Assembly (NCBI RefSeq): GCF_002927045.1
Contig: NZ_PRDW01000015.1
Location: 1 to 54,098, forward strand
Reading direction: 5' to 3'
Origin: Mycetohabitans endofungorum
GTDB taxonomy: Bacteria; Pseudomonadota; Gammaproteobacteria; Burkholderiales; Burkholderiaceae
Length of the DNA stretch: 54,098 nt
Below are positions 16,861 to 26,374 of the stretch, piece after piece (within the stretch, counting starts at the first letter, position 1; every line of letters starts with the position of its first letter). Position numbers and translations under genes: made by a program. The notes beneath the pieces are model-generated. The model did no database searches. It was not told where the DNA came from and worked only from the letters and a program-made list of their open reading frames with translations.

Positions 16861-18383
16861 CGCCCGCCCTTTCTGTACCGACAGGTCCGTCGATGCGTAC
16901 CGTGACTGCTTCGAACGAAACCGTTGCCGGCCGCGAGTCGCCGTCGCCGTTGGCTGCGCGGCTGCTGCCTTACGCGTTCTCGCGCAGCGGCCAGATCCTG
17001 ATCGCGCACCAGCACGCCAGCGGACTGGATGTCTGGATCAGTGAGCGCACCAGTGCCGCGGCGCTGGCTGAGGTGGCGCGCAACTTCGGCGCGCTGACGC
17101 TGACCCGCTTGCCGTCAGACGAATTGACGCAGGCGATCAACAACGCGTACGCGCGGCAGGACGGTAGCGCCGCGCAAGTGGTTGGCGAGGTCGAGGGCGA
17201 AGTCGATTTGTCCAGGCTGATGCAGGACATTCCGGAGGTCGAGGATCTGCTCGAGTCCGAGGACGACGCGCCGATTATCCGGATGATCAATGCGCTGCTC
17301 ACGCAGGCTGCCCGCGAAGGCGCGTCGGATATCCACATCGAGCCGTTTGAGAACACGTCAGTCGTGCGCTTTCGTGTGGACGGCACGTTGCGCGACGTGG
17401 TGCGGCCAAAAAAGGCGCTGCATGGCGCGCTGATCTCGCGCATCAAGATCATGGCGCAACTGGACATCGCCGAAAAGCGCCTCCCCCAGGACGGACGCAT
17501 CACGTTGCGCGTCGGCGGGCGTCCGGTCGATGTTCGGGTATCGACGTTGCCCACCGGTCACGGCGAGCGCGCGGTGTTGCGGCTGCTCGAGAAGGATGCG
17601 CAACGACTGAACTTGGAGCGGCTCGGAATGGGCCCCGATACGCTTGCGCAATTTGACAAGCTGATTGGACGCCCGCACGGCATCGTGCTGGTGACCGGCC
17701 CGACCGGCTCGGGCAAGACCACGACGTTGTACGCGGCGCTGTCGCGGCTGGAGACCGAGACGTCAAACATCATGACGGTCGAGGATCCGATTGAGTACGA
17801 CTTGTCCGGCATTGGGCAGACGCAGGTCAACGATCGCATCGGGATGAATTTTGCCCGCGCGCTGCGCTCAATCCTGCGCCAGGACCCGGACATCATCATG
17901 ATTGGGGAAATCCGTGACCTGGAGACGGCGCAGATCGCGGTGCAGGCGTCGCTGACCGGGCACCTGGTGCTGGCCACGTTGCACACCAACGATGCGGCAT
18001 CCGCGGTGACGCGGCTCACCGACATGGGCGTGGAGCCCTATCTGCTCGCGTCGAGCCTGTTGGGCGTGCTTGCGCAACGTCTGGTGCGCCAGTTGTGTCC
18101 GGTATGCAAACGACAGAGCGTCGAGGACGGCCGCGTGCAGTGGCATCCAGTCGGCTGTGCCAAGTGTGGCCACTGCGGCTATAGCGGCCGCCGCGGCGTG
18201 TATGAATTGTTGCTGATCGATGACGCGATCCGCACGCTGATTCACCGTAATGCATCGGATGCCGAACTGCTCCAGCGCGCACGCGCGAGCGGCATGCGTA
18301 CCTTGCGCGAGGATGCGCAGCGCTGGCTCGACACCGGCGTGACCTCGCTCGAGGAAGTGCTGCGTGTGACCGGCGGGGAATAA
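16857..18383 (+). CDS. gspE: Type II secretion ATPase GspE
   Basis: 508 aa. A GTG overlapping the gspD stop is taken as start; an ATG at 16893 is possible. An amino-terminal GspL-binding region precedes the ATPase core: Walker A GPTGSGKT (281-288), an Asp box near MTVEDPIEYDL, Walker B (PDIIMIGEIRD) and His box (LATLHTNDA). The tetracysteine zinc motif is present as CPVCK and CAKCGHCGY near residues 417-445. It powers pseudopilus growth at the inner-membrane cytoplasmic face together with GspF and GspL. All catalytic motifs are intact. Confidence 0.97.
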   Translation: MTPALSVPTGPSMRTVTASNETVAGRESPSPLAARLLPYAFSRSGQILIAHQHASGLDVWISERTSAAALAEVARNFGALTLTRLPSDELTQAINNAYARQDGSAAQVVGEVEGEVDLSRLMQDIPEVEDLLESEDDAPIIRMINALLTQAAREGASDIHIEPFENTSVVRFRVDGTLRDVVRPKKALHGALISRIKIMAQLDIAEKRLPQDGRITLRVGGRPVDVRVSTLPTGHGERAVLRLLEKDAQRLNLERLGMGPDTLAQFDKLIGRPHGIVLVTGPTGSGKTTTLYAALSRLETETSNIMTVEDPIEYDLSGIGQTQVNDRIGMNFARALRSILRQDPDIIMIGEIRDLETAQIAVQASLTGHLVLATLHTNDAASAVTRLTDMGVEPYLLASSLLGVLAQRLVRQLCPVCKRQSVEDGRVQWHPVGCAKCGHCGYSGRRGVYELLLIDDAIRTLIHRNASDAELLQRARASGMRTLREDAQRWLDTGVTSLEEVLRVTGGE

Positions 18384-18395
18384 CACAGACCGCCT

Positions 18396-19613
18396 ATGCC
18401 CGCTTTCCGATTCGAGGCGATCGACGCCACAGGCAAGTCTCAACGCGGCGTCGTCGAGGCCGACAGCGCGCGTGCCGCGCGTGCGCAGCTGCGCACGCAA
18501 GGGCTGACACCACTGCTGGTCGAGGCCGCCGGCAGCCGCGCACGCGGCGAGCGCAGCCAGCGGTTGGGGTTCGGCCGCAAGCTGTCGCAGCGCGAGCAGG
18601 CACTGTTTACGCGGCAGCTGGCCAGCCTGTTGATCGCCGGGCTGCCGCTGGACGAGGCGCTCGGCGTGCTGACGGACCAGGCCGAGCGCGAGTACATCCG
18701 CGAGTTAATTGCGGCAATCCGTGCCGAAGTGCTTGGCGGTCAGTCGCTGGCCGGCGCGCTGGCGCAGCATCCGCGCGATTTCCCGGATATCTATCGTGCG
18801 CTGGTGTCGGCCGGCGAGCATACCGGCAAGCTCGGGCTCGTGCTGTCCCGGCTGGCCGACTATATAGAACAGCGCAACGCGCTGCGCTCGAAGATCCAAC
18901 TCGCCTTCACATACCCTGCCATTGTCACACTGGTGGCGTTCGGCATTGTGACGTTTCTGCTCAGCTACGTGGTGCCACAAGTGGTCAGCGTGTTCGCGAG
19001 CACGAAACAGCAATTGCCACTGCTAACGGTGATGATGATGTCGCTGTCCTCGTTCGTGCGGCACGGCTGGTGGGCGATTCTGTTGACCGTGGTGGTCACG
19101 ATCTGGCTCGTGCGTCGCATCCTGCAGCAAAGCGGGCCGCGCCTGGCGTTCGATCGCTGGCTACTCGGCGCACCGCTCGCCGGCAAGCTGGTGCGCGGCT
19201 ACAACACGGTGCGCTTCGCATCGACGCTCGGGATCCTGACCGCCGCCGGCGTGCCAATCCTGCGCGCGCTTCAGGCCGCCGGGGAAACATTGAACAACCG
19301 TGCTATGCGCGCGCTGGTGGACGAGGCGATCGTGCGCGTGCGCGAGGGAACCTCTTTGTCACGCGCGTTGGGTAACACGCGCACCTTTCCGCCGGTGCTG
19401 GTGCATCTGATTCGCTCCGGCGAGGCGACGGGTGACATGACGTCGATGCTCGATCGCGCATCGGAAGGTGAGGCGCTGGAACTGGAGCGGCGCACGATGT
19501 TCTTGACCAGCTTGCTGGAACCGCTGTTGATCCTCGCGATGGGCGGGGTGGTACTGGTGATCGTGTTGGCGGTGATGCTGCCGATCATTGAGCTGAACAA
19601 CATGGTGGGTTGA
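18396..19613 (+). CDS. gspF: Type II secretion inner-membrane platform protein GspF
   Basis: 405 aa, the usual length. Two repeated GspF domains (about 70-195 and 275-395), each with the QLASLLIAGLPLDEAL / TLGILTAAGVPILRALQAA type of signature. Three membrane helices lie at about 170-195, 220-240 and 375-400. The protein couples the GspE motor to pseudopilin assembly. The start is 12 bp after gspE, in the same operon. It is the last gene before the inverted gspC. Confidence 0.96.
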   Translation: MPAFRFEAIDATGKSQRGVVEADSARAARAQLRTQGLTPLLVEAAGSRARGERSQRLGFGRKLSQREQALFTRQLASLLIAGLPLDEALGVLTDQAEREYIRELIAAIRAEVLGGQSLAGALAQHPRDFPDIYRALVSAGEHTGKLGLVLSRLADYIEQRNALRSKIQLAFTYPAIVTLVAFGIVTFLLSYVVPQVVSVFASTKQQLPLLTVMMMSLSSFVRHGWWAILLTVVVTIWLVRRILQQSGPRLAFDRWLLGAPLAGKLVRGYNTVRFASTLGILTAAGVPILRALQAAGETLNNRAMRALVDEAIVRVREGTSLSRALGNTRTFPPVLVHLIRSGEATGDMTSMLDRASEGEALELERRTMFLTSLLEPLLILAMGGVVLVIVLAVMLPIIELNNMVG

Positions 19614-19651
19614 GCGTCGCGGCGCAGCGGTGGTCGCGCTGCGCCCGGGGT

Positions 19652-20083
19652 TCAGCGCATGTAGATCGTTGGTTGGCCTTGTGCGTTGGGCGGCAGAAAG
19701 ATTTCCGAGCGCCCGCCATTGCGTTCGACGACGATCGAGCGCTGCCGCACGGCGACGAGCTTCACACCCCGCGCAATCGGGCTGTTTAGCGATATCGCGC
19801 GGGCCGGGTCGGCGCCGTACGACACGATCGCGGCCGCGCCGTCGGCCAGCGCGAGGATGCCGGACAGATGGATATCGGCCGCGCGCGTGTCACCGGCGTG
19901 CGAGCCGAACAGGGTTTGAGCCGCGTCGATGGTGACCGGCAGACGGCCCGGCGCGGCGGCCGGAAGCGGTGCGGTGTCGTGGGAGCCGAGTGTGACGACC
20001 CAGTAAGTGACGGTCGCGCACAGCACGGCGAACAAGGCGAGCGATGCAAGCCGCACCGCAAGGCGTTGAGTCAGAAAGTTCAT
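19652..20083 (-). CDS. gspC: Type II secretion protein GspC (inverted orientation)
   Basis: 143 aa. A cytoplasmic stub and one transmembrane helix (LASLALFAVLCATVTYWVV) precede the periplasmic homology-region domain (about 50-143), which includes the LFGSHA motif and the IHLSGILALADG strand typical of GspC. It links the inner-membrane platform to the secretin. It has no PDZ or coiled-coil carboxyl domain, so this is the short form. It is transcribed against the rest of the cluster, starting 238 bp from gspG. This arrangement is also known in Burkholderia type II clusters and implies separate expression. Confidence 0.85.
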   Translation of the reverse strand: MNFLTQRLAVRLASLALFAVLCATVTYWVVTLGSHDTAPLPAAAPGRLPVTIDAAQTLFGSHAGDTRAADIHLSGILALADGAAAIVSYGADPARAISLNSPIARGVKLVAVRQRSIVVERNGGRSEIFLPPNAQGQPTIYMR

Positions 20084-20320
20084 GATAGATATTGTACGAG
20101 CTTATATGACATTGAGAAGAGTGCATGGCGCCGGATTACAGCAGACGGCATGGCGAGCGCGTGCGTCATGGCGCCACGGGGGAGCGCAAAACGGCGGCCG
20201 TGCGGACCGGCCGCCCGGACAGCGGCTTAAAATGGTTGCGGCACGGGGCTGGTCGATGAGCGCCGATGCACCGGCGCGTCACGACGGCTTTTTTCAGTCA
20301 ATTCGAGTAACGAGGTAGGA

Positions 20321-20785
20321 ATGCAATACGCAAGACCAACGATTCGCCGCCAAGCCGGCACGCCGGCGCACCGCCAGCGTGGTTTTACGCTGATTGAAAT
20401 CATGGTCGTGATCGCGATCCTTGGGATCCTGGCCGCCCTGGTAGTGCCCAAGATCATGAGTCGTCCCGATCAGGCACGCCGCGTGGCGGCGGGCCAGGAC
20501 ATTCATACGATCATGGATGCGCTAAAGCTGTACCGGCTCGACAACGGCCGGTATCCGACACAGGAGCAAGGTTTGCATGCGTTGATCCAGAAGCCGTCGA
20601 CGGATCCAGTACCAAACAATTGGAAGGAAGGGGGTTACCTCGAGAAGCTGCCGAATGATCCCTGGGGTAACCCGTACCAGTACCTGAACCCGGGCGTGCA
20701 CGGCGAAATCGACGTGTTCAGCTATGGTGCCGATGGTAAGCCAGGCGGCGAGGGCAACGACGCCGACATCGGCTCGTGGCAGTAG
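20321..20785 (+). CDS. gspG: Major pseudopilin GspG
   Basis: 154 aa. A 21-residue basic leader ends at RQRG, where prepilin peptidase should cut before [19 protein letters not shown]; the essential glutamate is at mature position 5. The globular domain has the GspG landmarks [32 protein letters not shown] and the carboxyl-terminal acidic calcium-binding loop ending DADIGSW. A strong ribosome-binding site (GAGGTAGGA) precedes the ATG. It builds the shaft of the periplasmic pseudopilus. It heads the second operon of the cluster, with its own upstream region of about 240 bp. Confidence 0.97.
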   Translation: MQYARPTIRRQAGTPAHRQRGFTLIEIMVVIAILGILAALVVPKIMSRPDQARRVAAGQDIHTIMDALKLYRLDNGRYPTQEQGLHALIQKPSTDPVPNNWKEGGYLEKLPNDPWGNPYQYLNPGVHGEIDVFSYGADGKPGGEGNDADIGSWQ

Positions 20786-20807
20786 GGCGCGAGCCAGCGC
20801 GCAGGCC

Positions 20808-21344
20808 ATGGCCCGCGTGATGGGCGTGGCGATGATCGCCCGTGGCGCCGCGGCGCGCGGCGCTGGCTGCGTGCAGCCGTGCCGAGGCGCGCGCGGAGCG
20901 GCCGGCTTCACGCTGCTGGAAATGCTGGTGGTGCTGGTGATCGCGGGCATCTTGGTATCGATGGCGACGCTGACGATGACGCGCAATCCGCGCACGGATC
21001 TGAACGAGCAAGCGCAGCGTCTGGCGTTGCTGTTCGAGTCGGCCGGCGACGAGGCGCAGGTGCGTTCCCAGCCGATCGCCTGGGTGCCGGTGGCAGGCGG
21101 CTATCGCTTCGAGGTGCGTACCGCGGATGGCTGGCGTGTACTGCGTGACGACCTGCTTGCGCCGCGTCGCTGGGACACGGAAGTGACTGGGGTGGCGATA
21201 CATTATCCAGGGTCGGACGAGACGGCCAGCCGGATCGTGTTCGGGCTGGAGAGCATTGACACGCCGGTGCAGGTCACGCTTTATTCGGCGATCGGTCAGG
21301 TCAGCATCGCCGGCAATGGCAATGGCCGCTTCGAGGTGCATTGA
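20808..21344 (+). CDS. gspH: Minor pseudopilin GspH
   Basis: 178 aa from the ATG at 20808. The leader is unusually long and Ala/Arg-rich (about 40 residues), ending ARGAAG before the class III signal helix FTLLEMLVVLVIAGILVSM with E5 present. The carboxyl half has the GspH beta-rich pattern (QAQRLALLFESAGDEAQVR, then YRFEV). It is thought to sit at the pseudopilus tip region with GspI, GspJ and GspK. A start nearer the helix, such as the methionine at 20820, would shorten the leader; no clear ribosome-binding site chooses between them. Confidence 0.9.
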   Translation: MARVMGVAMIARGAAARGAGCVQPCRGARGAAGFTLLEMLVVLVIAGILVSMATLTMTRNPRTDLNEQAQRLALLFESAGDEAQVRSQPIAWVPVAGGYRFEVRTADGWRVLRDDLLAPRRWDTEVTGVAIHYPGSDETASRIVFGLESIDTPVQVTLYSAIGQVSIAGNGNGRFEVH

Positions 21345-21345
21345 G

Positions 21346-21726
21346 ATGAGGCGCGGCACACGCGGTTTCACGATGATCGAGGTGCTGGTTGCGTTGGCAA
21401 TCATCGCGATCGCGCTTGCTGCATCGTTGCGTGCGGTCGGCGTGCTGGCCGTCAATAGCAGCGAGTTGAACAAGCGCATGTATGCGGGTTGGAGTGCAGA
21501 CAACGAACTAGCCAGGTTGCATTTGACGAAGGCGTGGCCCGATATCGGCTCGCGCACGTTTGACTGTTCGCAGGGCAACCTCGCGTTGAGTTGTACGGAG
21601 CGGGTATCGGCCACCCCGAATCCGATCTTCCGGCGCGTTGAGGTGTTTGTCGCTACCCCGGGGCAGCCGGGCTACCTGGTGCAAATGGTTACGGTCATCG
21701 CCAATGAAACCGGCCGCTCGCTCTGA
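21346..21726 (+). CDS. gspI: Minor pseudopilin GspI
   Basis: 126 aa. Very short leader MRRGTRG, then the cleavage site and helix FTMIEVLVALAIIAIALAA, with E5. The globular part carries a possible disulfide pair (FDCSQGNLALSCTE). It nucleates the pseudopilus tip complex with GspJ and GspK. The gene starts one base after the gspH stop and its end overlaps gspJ by 23 bp, so the five pseudopilin genes are translationally linked. Confidence 0.93.
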   Translation: MRRGTRGFTMIEVLVALAIIAIALAASLRAVGVLAVNSSELNKRMYAGWSADNELARLHLTKAWPDIGSRTFDCSQGNLALSCTERVSATPNPIFRRVEVFVATPGQPGYLVQMVTVIANETGRSL

Positions 21727-22363
21727 CCAGCAGCGTGGCTTCACGCTGATCGAACTGCTGGTCGCGATTGCGATCCTGGCGGTGATCGCCGTGCTGTCGT
21801 GGCGCGGGCTGGATTCGATCACGCGCAGTCGCGAGGCGATCAGCCGCTCAATGGAGGACGAGCGCGTCCTGGCGCAGCTGTTCGATCAGATGCGCGCGGA
21901 CGCTCGACAGGCGGCCACCGATGACCAGGCGGGCGCCGCGGCGGTGGCGATCGGTCATGGCGAGCTGCGCATCGTGCGCCTGCTGTTCGCCCAGGACAGT
22001 GCGCCGCGGTTGCAAGTGGTGCGTTACCGGCTCGACAATGGGCGGATCATCCGTCTCGCGTCGCCGCCGATCGCCACGCGGGGACAATTGCGCAGTGCGC
22101 TGCGCGGCGGCTTGGATGGCTGGAGCGAGGTGTCGCTGATCGGTGGTGTCGGCGCGATGCGCATGCGTCTGTTTGTGCCGCAAGTCGGTTGGACCCGTTC
22201 CATGGCCGACGTCGACGCGACCATCGCGAAGAGCATGAACAACCTAAGGGTACCCGGCTTGAACGCCGCGCCGCTGCTGCGCGCGGCCACAGGGCTGGAG
22301 GTGACGCTGCGCGCGCCGCAGGTCAGCGCGCCGCTCACGCGCGTCCTGTTGATCGGGGAATGA
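21704..22363 (+). CDS. gspJ: Minor pseudopilin GspJ
   Basis: 219 aa from the ATG at 21704, inside the end of gspI. Leader MKPAARSDQQRG, then FTLIELLVAIAILAVIAVLS with E5. Family features follow: a WRGLDSITRSREAI helix continuing from the membrane helix, DERVLAQLFDQMRADAR, and the LEVTLRAP strand near the end. It is a pseudopilus tip component. The stop overlaps the gspK start (ATGA). Confidence 0.94.
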   Translation: MKPAARSDQQRGFTLIELLVAIAILAVIAVLSWRGLDSITRSREAISRSMEDERVLAQLFDQMRADARQAATDDQAGAAAVAIGHGELRIVRLLFAQDSAPRLQVVRYRLDNGRIIRLASPPIATRGQLRSALRGGLDGWSEVSLIGGVGAMRMRLFVPQVGWTRSMADVDATIAKSMNNLRVPGLNAAPLLRAATGLEVTLRAPQVSAPLTRVLLIGE

Positions 22364-23493
22364 TGATGTGCGCCCATCGCCGTCCAGATCTTCTGCGTTG
22401 CGCCCGGCCGCCACGGCGCACGCGCGCCGAGCGCGGCGCCGCGATCGTCACGGCGCTGTTCGTGGTCGTGCTCGCGGCCATGCTGGTCTCCGGAATGCTG
22501 TGGCGACAGCAGGTGCAGATCCGGCGGATCGAGAACCAGCGGTTGCTGGCACAGGCGCGCTGGATTTCGCGCGGGGCGACCGATTGGACGCGGCTGATCC
22601 TGCGCAGTGAGGGCGACACCACGCCGGGTTTCACGTACCTGGGTGGTGTCTGGGGCGTGCCCATCGCACGCACGCGCCTGTCCGACTTTCTCGGCCAGAT
22701 CGGCGAGGTACGTGCCGAGGAAGGGGCCGCAACGTACCTGTCCGGTTCGATCGAGGACGCGCAGGCGCGTTTTAACTTGCGTAACCTGGCCACCATTCCA
22801 CGCCCCGGTGTCATCGCGGTCGATTCGAACCAACTGCTGGCGTTCCAGCGACTGCTGTCGTCGCTGGGATTGGATGGACAATTGGCCGGCCGTGTCGCCA
22901 GTGCGGTGCGCGACAGCCTGGCGGGCTCCGCGACGCGCTTTCAGACGAATGCACAGGCGTCGCTTGGCGCGAGTGGCGCGCCCGTTCAACAGGCAGCGGC
23001 CGGCTCGGCGATCGGCGGCGAGTTTACCGACAAGCCGGGACTCGAAGGCGGCGACGATGCGTCCGCGCGCCGGCCGATCCAGATGGTTGATGCAACCGCG
23101 CTGCTGGATGTGGCCGGTTTCACGCCGGAGATGGTCGCGCGCCTTAAGCCGTTTGTGATCGTGCTGCCAACCAGCACGGTGCTCAACATGAATACCGCCA
23201 ACGCCGAAGTGATCGCCGCCACTATACCGGGTATGTCGATCGGTGCGGCGCAAGCGCTGGTGGCGCGCCGCAGCACGGTGTTCTTTCGCAATACGGGCGA
23301 CGTGCAGCTCGCGTTACAGGCGGCTGGCATCCCTGCGGTGGAGAGGAACCTGAACACAATCGGCGTCGACACGAACTACTTTATCGTGCATGGCAAAGTC
23401 CAGCATGAGCGCGCCGAATTGATCCGTACGACTTTGATATACCGCGACGCGTTGACTAAGACCACGCGCGTCGTCAGTGTGAGGGACGAGTGA
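22360..23493 (+). CDS. gspK: Minor pseudopilin GspK (tip)
   Basis: 377 aa. After a basic leader ending AERG, the helix AAIVTALFVVVLAAMLVSG lacks glutamate at mature position 5 (threonine instead), which is the hallmark of GspK, the pseudopilin placed at the very tip. The large domain holds SIEDAQARFNLRNL and the helix-hairpin-helix-like stretch MNTANAEVIAATIPGMSIG. Three in-frame ATGs occur in a row at 22360, 22363 and 22366; the first overlaps the gspJ stop. A gap of 67 bp precedes gspL. Confidence 0.94.
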   Translation: MMMCAHRRPDLLRCARPPRRTRAERGAAIVTALFVVVLAAMLVSGMLWRQQVQIRRIENQRLLAQARWISRGATDWTRLILRSEGDTTPGFTYLGGVWGVPIARTRLSDFLGQIGEVRAEEGAATYLSGSIEDAQARFNLRNLATIPRPGVIAVDSNQLLAFQRLLSSLGLDGQLAGRVASAVRDSLAGSATRFQTNAQASLGASGAPVQQAAAGSAIGGEFTDKPGLEGGDDASARRPIQMVDATALLDVAGFTPEMVARLKPFVIVLPTSTVLNMNTANAEVIAATIPGMSIGAAQALVARRSTVFFRNTGDVQLALQAAGIPAVERNLNTIGVDTNYFIVHGKVQHERAELIRTTLIYRDALTKTTRVVSVRDE

Positions 23494-23560
23494 TGCGCCA
23501 GCCTCGCGTCGCGCTTCCTTGCCTTGCAATTCAACCCCGTCATCGAACGAGGACTGCTTC

Positions 23561-24982
23561 TTGACCACGCTGATCGTCCAACTGCCGCCGCGCGACCCGG
23601 CGGTGCCGTCGCAGGAATGGCAACTGCCGGATCTGCCGTTCTTGCTGCTCGACAAGCAAGGCCGGACCCAACGCGCCGGCCGCGCGTCGCTGGCGTTGCT
23701 GCCGCGCGCCACCCGTACCGTGCTGATACTGGCCGCGCGCGACCTGCTGATGCTGGCCGCGACAGTTCCGCCGCTCAAGGGCCCGCGCTTGCGCCAGGCA
23801 CTGCCCAATGTCATCGAGGATCACCTGATCCAGGATGCGCAGACCTGCCACATCGCGCTCGATCCGGCCGGGCCGATCGACGGCAAGCGCGTGGTCGCCG
23901 CGATTGACCGCGGCTGGTTCCGCTTCATCTGTCATGCGTTTCGCAGCGCTGGCCATACATCGCTGCGTGCGGTGCCGGTCACGCGATGCCTGCCGCAACC
24001 GGGCGCCGTGCAGCACGCACTGGACGAGGTTGACTCGCAGACTGCCGCCGGCGCGGCACTGCCCCGGGTCGCGGCTGACGGCGGCGCGGGTCTGTCTAAT
24101 GCTGAGGCGGGTGATGAGGCCGGCGTTCCTGCGCATTTGCCGATCGTCGCCGCAATCCTCGGCGATGTCGTGCGCACGAAGCCGGCCACGCTGCTCGGCG
24201 AACCGGGTGAGCTGGCTGGCGCGTTTGGACCGCATTGGGAGCTGGCGCTGGCGCGCGGTGCGCTTGGCGAGGGTTTTGCGGTGCCGGTCGATGCGCTGGA
24301 GCCGACGCTTGCTGCCCTGGCCGCCGATGCGCCGGTTACCCTCTATCGGCTCACCGGGGTGCCGGGCAGCGAGCTGCACGCCAGCCGTGACGGCAATGAC
24401 GCGGCGCCGGCCACGCATATTGAGGCCTTGCCGCTGACGTTCGAGACGCTGGCACACAACGCGCTGGCGCAGGACTTCGACCTATGCCAGTTCGAGTTCG
24501 CGCCGCAATTGTGGAACCTGTCCGGCGCCACGCTCGCGCGCTGGCGCTTGCCAATCGCGCTCGCGCTCGCGTCGATCGTCGCCGCGGTGATTGGCGTGAA
24601 CGTGCAATGGCTGATGTTGGCGCGGCAGTGTGATGCAATCAATACACAGATGACTGAGTTGTTGCTCAGCGCCTTTCCGAAAACTACGGTCGTGCTCGAT
24701 CCGGCCGATCAGATGACGCGGCAACTGGACCAGTTGCGGCTGGCTGTCGGCGAGCCGGCGCCAGACGATTTCCTGTCGCTGGCCGATGCGCTTGCCCGCT
24801 CGCTGGGGCCAGTGCCGTCCAATACGATCGCGCAGCTGGACTATCGCAACCGCGCGCTGGAGGTGACGTTCAAGCCGTCGGTCGTCGTCGACAACGGGCT
24901 CACACGACGCCTGGCCCGCAATGGCGTAGCCGGCGAGGTGGATACTAGCACCGGCAAATGGACGATCAGGAGTGCACGATGA
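23561..24982 (+). CDS. gspL: Type II secretion assembly protein GspL
   Basis: 473 aa starting at a TTG (MTTLIVQLPPRDPAVPSQEW), chosen because GAGGA lies about 10 bases upstream and this matches the family amino terminus; a TTG at 23519 would add 14 unrelated residues. The cytoplasmic actin-like domain (about 1-350) binds GspE; one membrane helix (LPIALALASIVAAVIGVNV, about 355-375) is followed by a periplasmic ferredoxin-like domain. It recruits the ATPase to the inner membrane. The end overlaps the gspM start (ATGA). Confidence 0.93.
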   Translation: MTTLIVQLPPRDPAVPSQEWQLPDLPFLLLDKQGRTQRAGRASLALLPRATRTVLILAARDLLMLAATVPPLKGPRLRQALPNVIEDHLIQDAQTCHIALDPAGPIDGKRVVAAIDRGWFRFICHAFRSAGHTSLRAVPVTRCLPQPGAVQHALDEVDSQTAAGAALPRVAADGGAGLSNAEAGDEAGVPAHLPIVAAILGDVVRTKPATLLGEPGELAGAFGPHWELALARGALGEGFAVPVDALEPTLAALAADAPVTLYRLTGVPGSELHASRDGNDAAPATHIEALPLTFETLAHNALAQDFDLCQFEFAPQLWNLSGATLARWRLPIALALASIVAAVIGVNVQWLMLARQCDAINTQMTELLLSAFPKTTVVLDPADQMTRQLDQLRLAVGEPAPDDFLSLADALARSLGPVPSNTIAQLDYRNRALEVTFKPSVVVDNGLTRRLARNGVAGEVDTSTGKWTIRSAR

Positions 24983-25488
24983 AAGGGAAAAGCGCCGTAG
25001 CGACGGCTCTGGGCGATTTTTGGGGCGAGCGTGCGCCGCGCGAGAAGAAGTTGATCACGATTGGCGGCGCCGTGCTGGCACTGGTCGTGCTGTATTCGGT
25101 GGCGTTGGGCCCCGCACTGAGTGGCCGCGCAAAGCTGCGCGCTGACTTGCCCGCAATGCAGCGTCGCCTGGCGCAGATGACGGCCGACGCGAACGAGGCC
25201 CACTCGCTCGCCGCGCAGGCGCAGGGCCGCGCGCCCACCGGCAATGCGCTTAAGGAGGCGTTGGCCGCGTCGCTCGCGCAACGTGGATTGGCGGCGACGC
25301 AGTTGAACGTGGCCGGCCCTAACGTCCAGCTTCAATTAAAGAACGCGCAGTTCGGCAGTTGGGTTGCATGGCTGGACGACGTGCGCCGGCAGTTCAAGGT
25401 TAAGGCTTCGCAGGTGCATGTCAGTGCATTGAAGGACGACGGCCAAGTGGACGTCACCGCGACGCTGCAGCCGGCTAATATGAAATGA
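24979..25488 (+). CDS. gspM: Type II secretion protein GspM
   Basis: 169 aa. A short cytoplasmic segment with the WGERAPREKKL motif precedes a membrane helix (ITIGGAVLALVVLYSVALG). The periplasmic part has a coiled-coil-like stretch (about 45-80) and a ferredoxin-like domain (NVQLQLKNAQFGSWVAWLDD). It pairs with GspL in the inner-membrane platform. AGGAG precedes the ATG, which overlaps the gspL stop. Confidence 0.92.
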   Translation: MKGKSAVATALGDFWGERAPREKKLITIGGAVLALVVLYSVALGPALSGRAKLRADLPAMQRRLAQMTADANEAHSLAAQAQGRAPTGNALKEALAASLAQRGLAATQLNVAGPNVQLQLKNAQFGSWVAWLDDVRRQFKVKASQVHVSALKDDGQVDVTATLQPANMK

Positions 25489-25504
25489 TCCGACGAGACC
25501 CACG

Positions 25505-26284
25505 ATGACTTTTTTCTGGCGCCGGATCGCGCGCGCGTTGCCTTGGATCGTCGCGGGCGGCTTGGCGATGCTCATTACGCTGTTATGCATCGCGCCCGCC
25601 GCGTGGATCACGCCGCAGTTCGGGCGGGCCACCGGCGGACGTGTGAACTTGGTGGATCCGGCCGGCTCGCTGTGGCACGGGTCAGCCACGCTGCTGCTGG
25701 CTCCCGGCAACGATCGCGCCAATTCGACGCTGCTGCCCGGTCGGGTCGAATGGCACACCGCCTTTTGGCCGCTGTTCGGCGGCCGCTTGCACATGACGCT
25801 GCAGCATACCGAAGCAATGCACCAGCCGGTCACGCTGGACGCGTCGCGCAGCCAGGCTGTGCTCGGCGCCGGTTCGCTGACGTTGCCCGCCACGTTGCTC
25901 GAAGGGCTGGGCGCACCGTTCAATACGTTGGATTTGCAAGGTGACGTGCGGTTGTCCTGGACCGACATGCGCGTGCTGAACCAGCAGGCGTATGGACAGC
26001 TCACTGTGCTGCTGACCGATATGGCCTCGCGCATATCGCCGGTCCGGCCACTCGGCAGCTATCGTGCCACGTTGCTTGCGCAAGGCTCGGCGGCGGCGCT
26101 GCAACTGGCGACGCTGAGCGGCCCGCTGCAACTGGACGGCGTCGGGCAGTGGCAGCAAGGGCGCTTCTCGTTCAATGGCGCCGCCCGTTCAACGAGCGAG
26201 GCCCGCGGCAGTCTGGCCGGGCTGTTGAACCTGCTGGGTCGCCGCATCGATGACGCGACATACGCAATCACCCTTGCGCGCTGA
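25505..26284 (+). CDS. gspN: Type II secretion protein GspN
   Basis: 259 aa. One amino-terminal membrane helix (IVAGGLAMLITLLCIAPAAW), then a periplasmic beta-rich domain containing LVDPAGSLWHGSATLLL and GRVEWHTAFWPLFGGRLHM, which are the recognisable GspN blocks. GspN is present in only some type II systems and its role is unclear. It is the last gene of the gspG-N operon. It begins 16 bp after gspM. Confidence 0.92.
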   Translation: MTFFWRRIARALPWIVAGGLAMLITLLCIAPAAWITPQFGRATGGRVNLVDPAGSLWHGSATLLLAPGNDRANSTLLPGRVEWHTAFWPLFGGRLHMTLQHTEAMHQPVTLDASRSQAVLGAGSLTLPATLLEGLGAPFNTLDLQGDVRLSWTDMRVLNQQAYGQLTVLLTDMASRISPVRPLGSYRATLLAQGSAAALQLATLSGPLQLDGVGQWQQGRFSFNGAARSTSEARGSLAGLLNLLGRRIDDATYAITLAR

Positions 26285-26374
26285 AACCTAGGCAGGTAGG
26301 TCAATGCAGCGGGAAAACATTGCGCGGCAGGCTGTTCAACGGGCCGAGCGCCGCGTCCGATTACAGGAATTTCA

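Noticed and set aside
20230-20310. Hairpin followed by six T upstream of gspG as a possible attenuator
   Set aside because: The GCGCCG/CGGCGC stem is separated from the T-run by 11 bases, so it does not meet the form of an intrinsic terminator.
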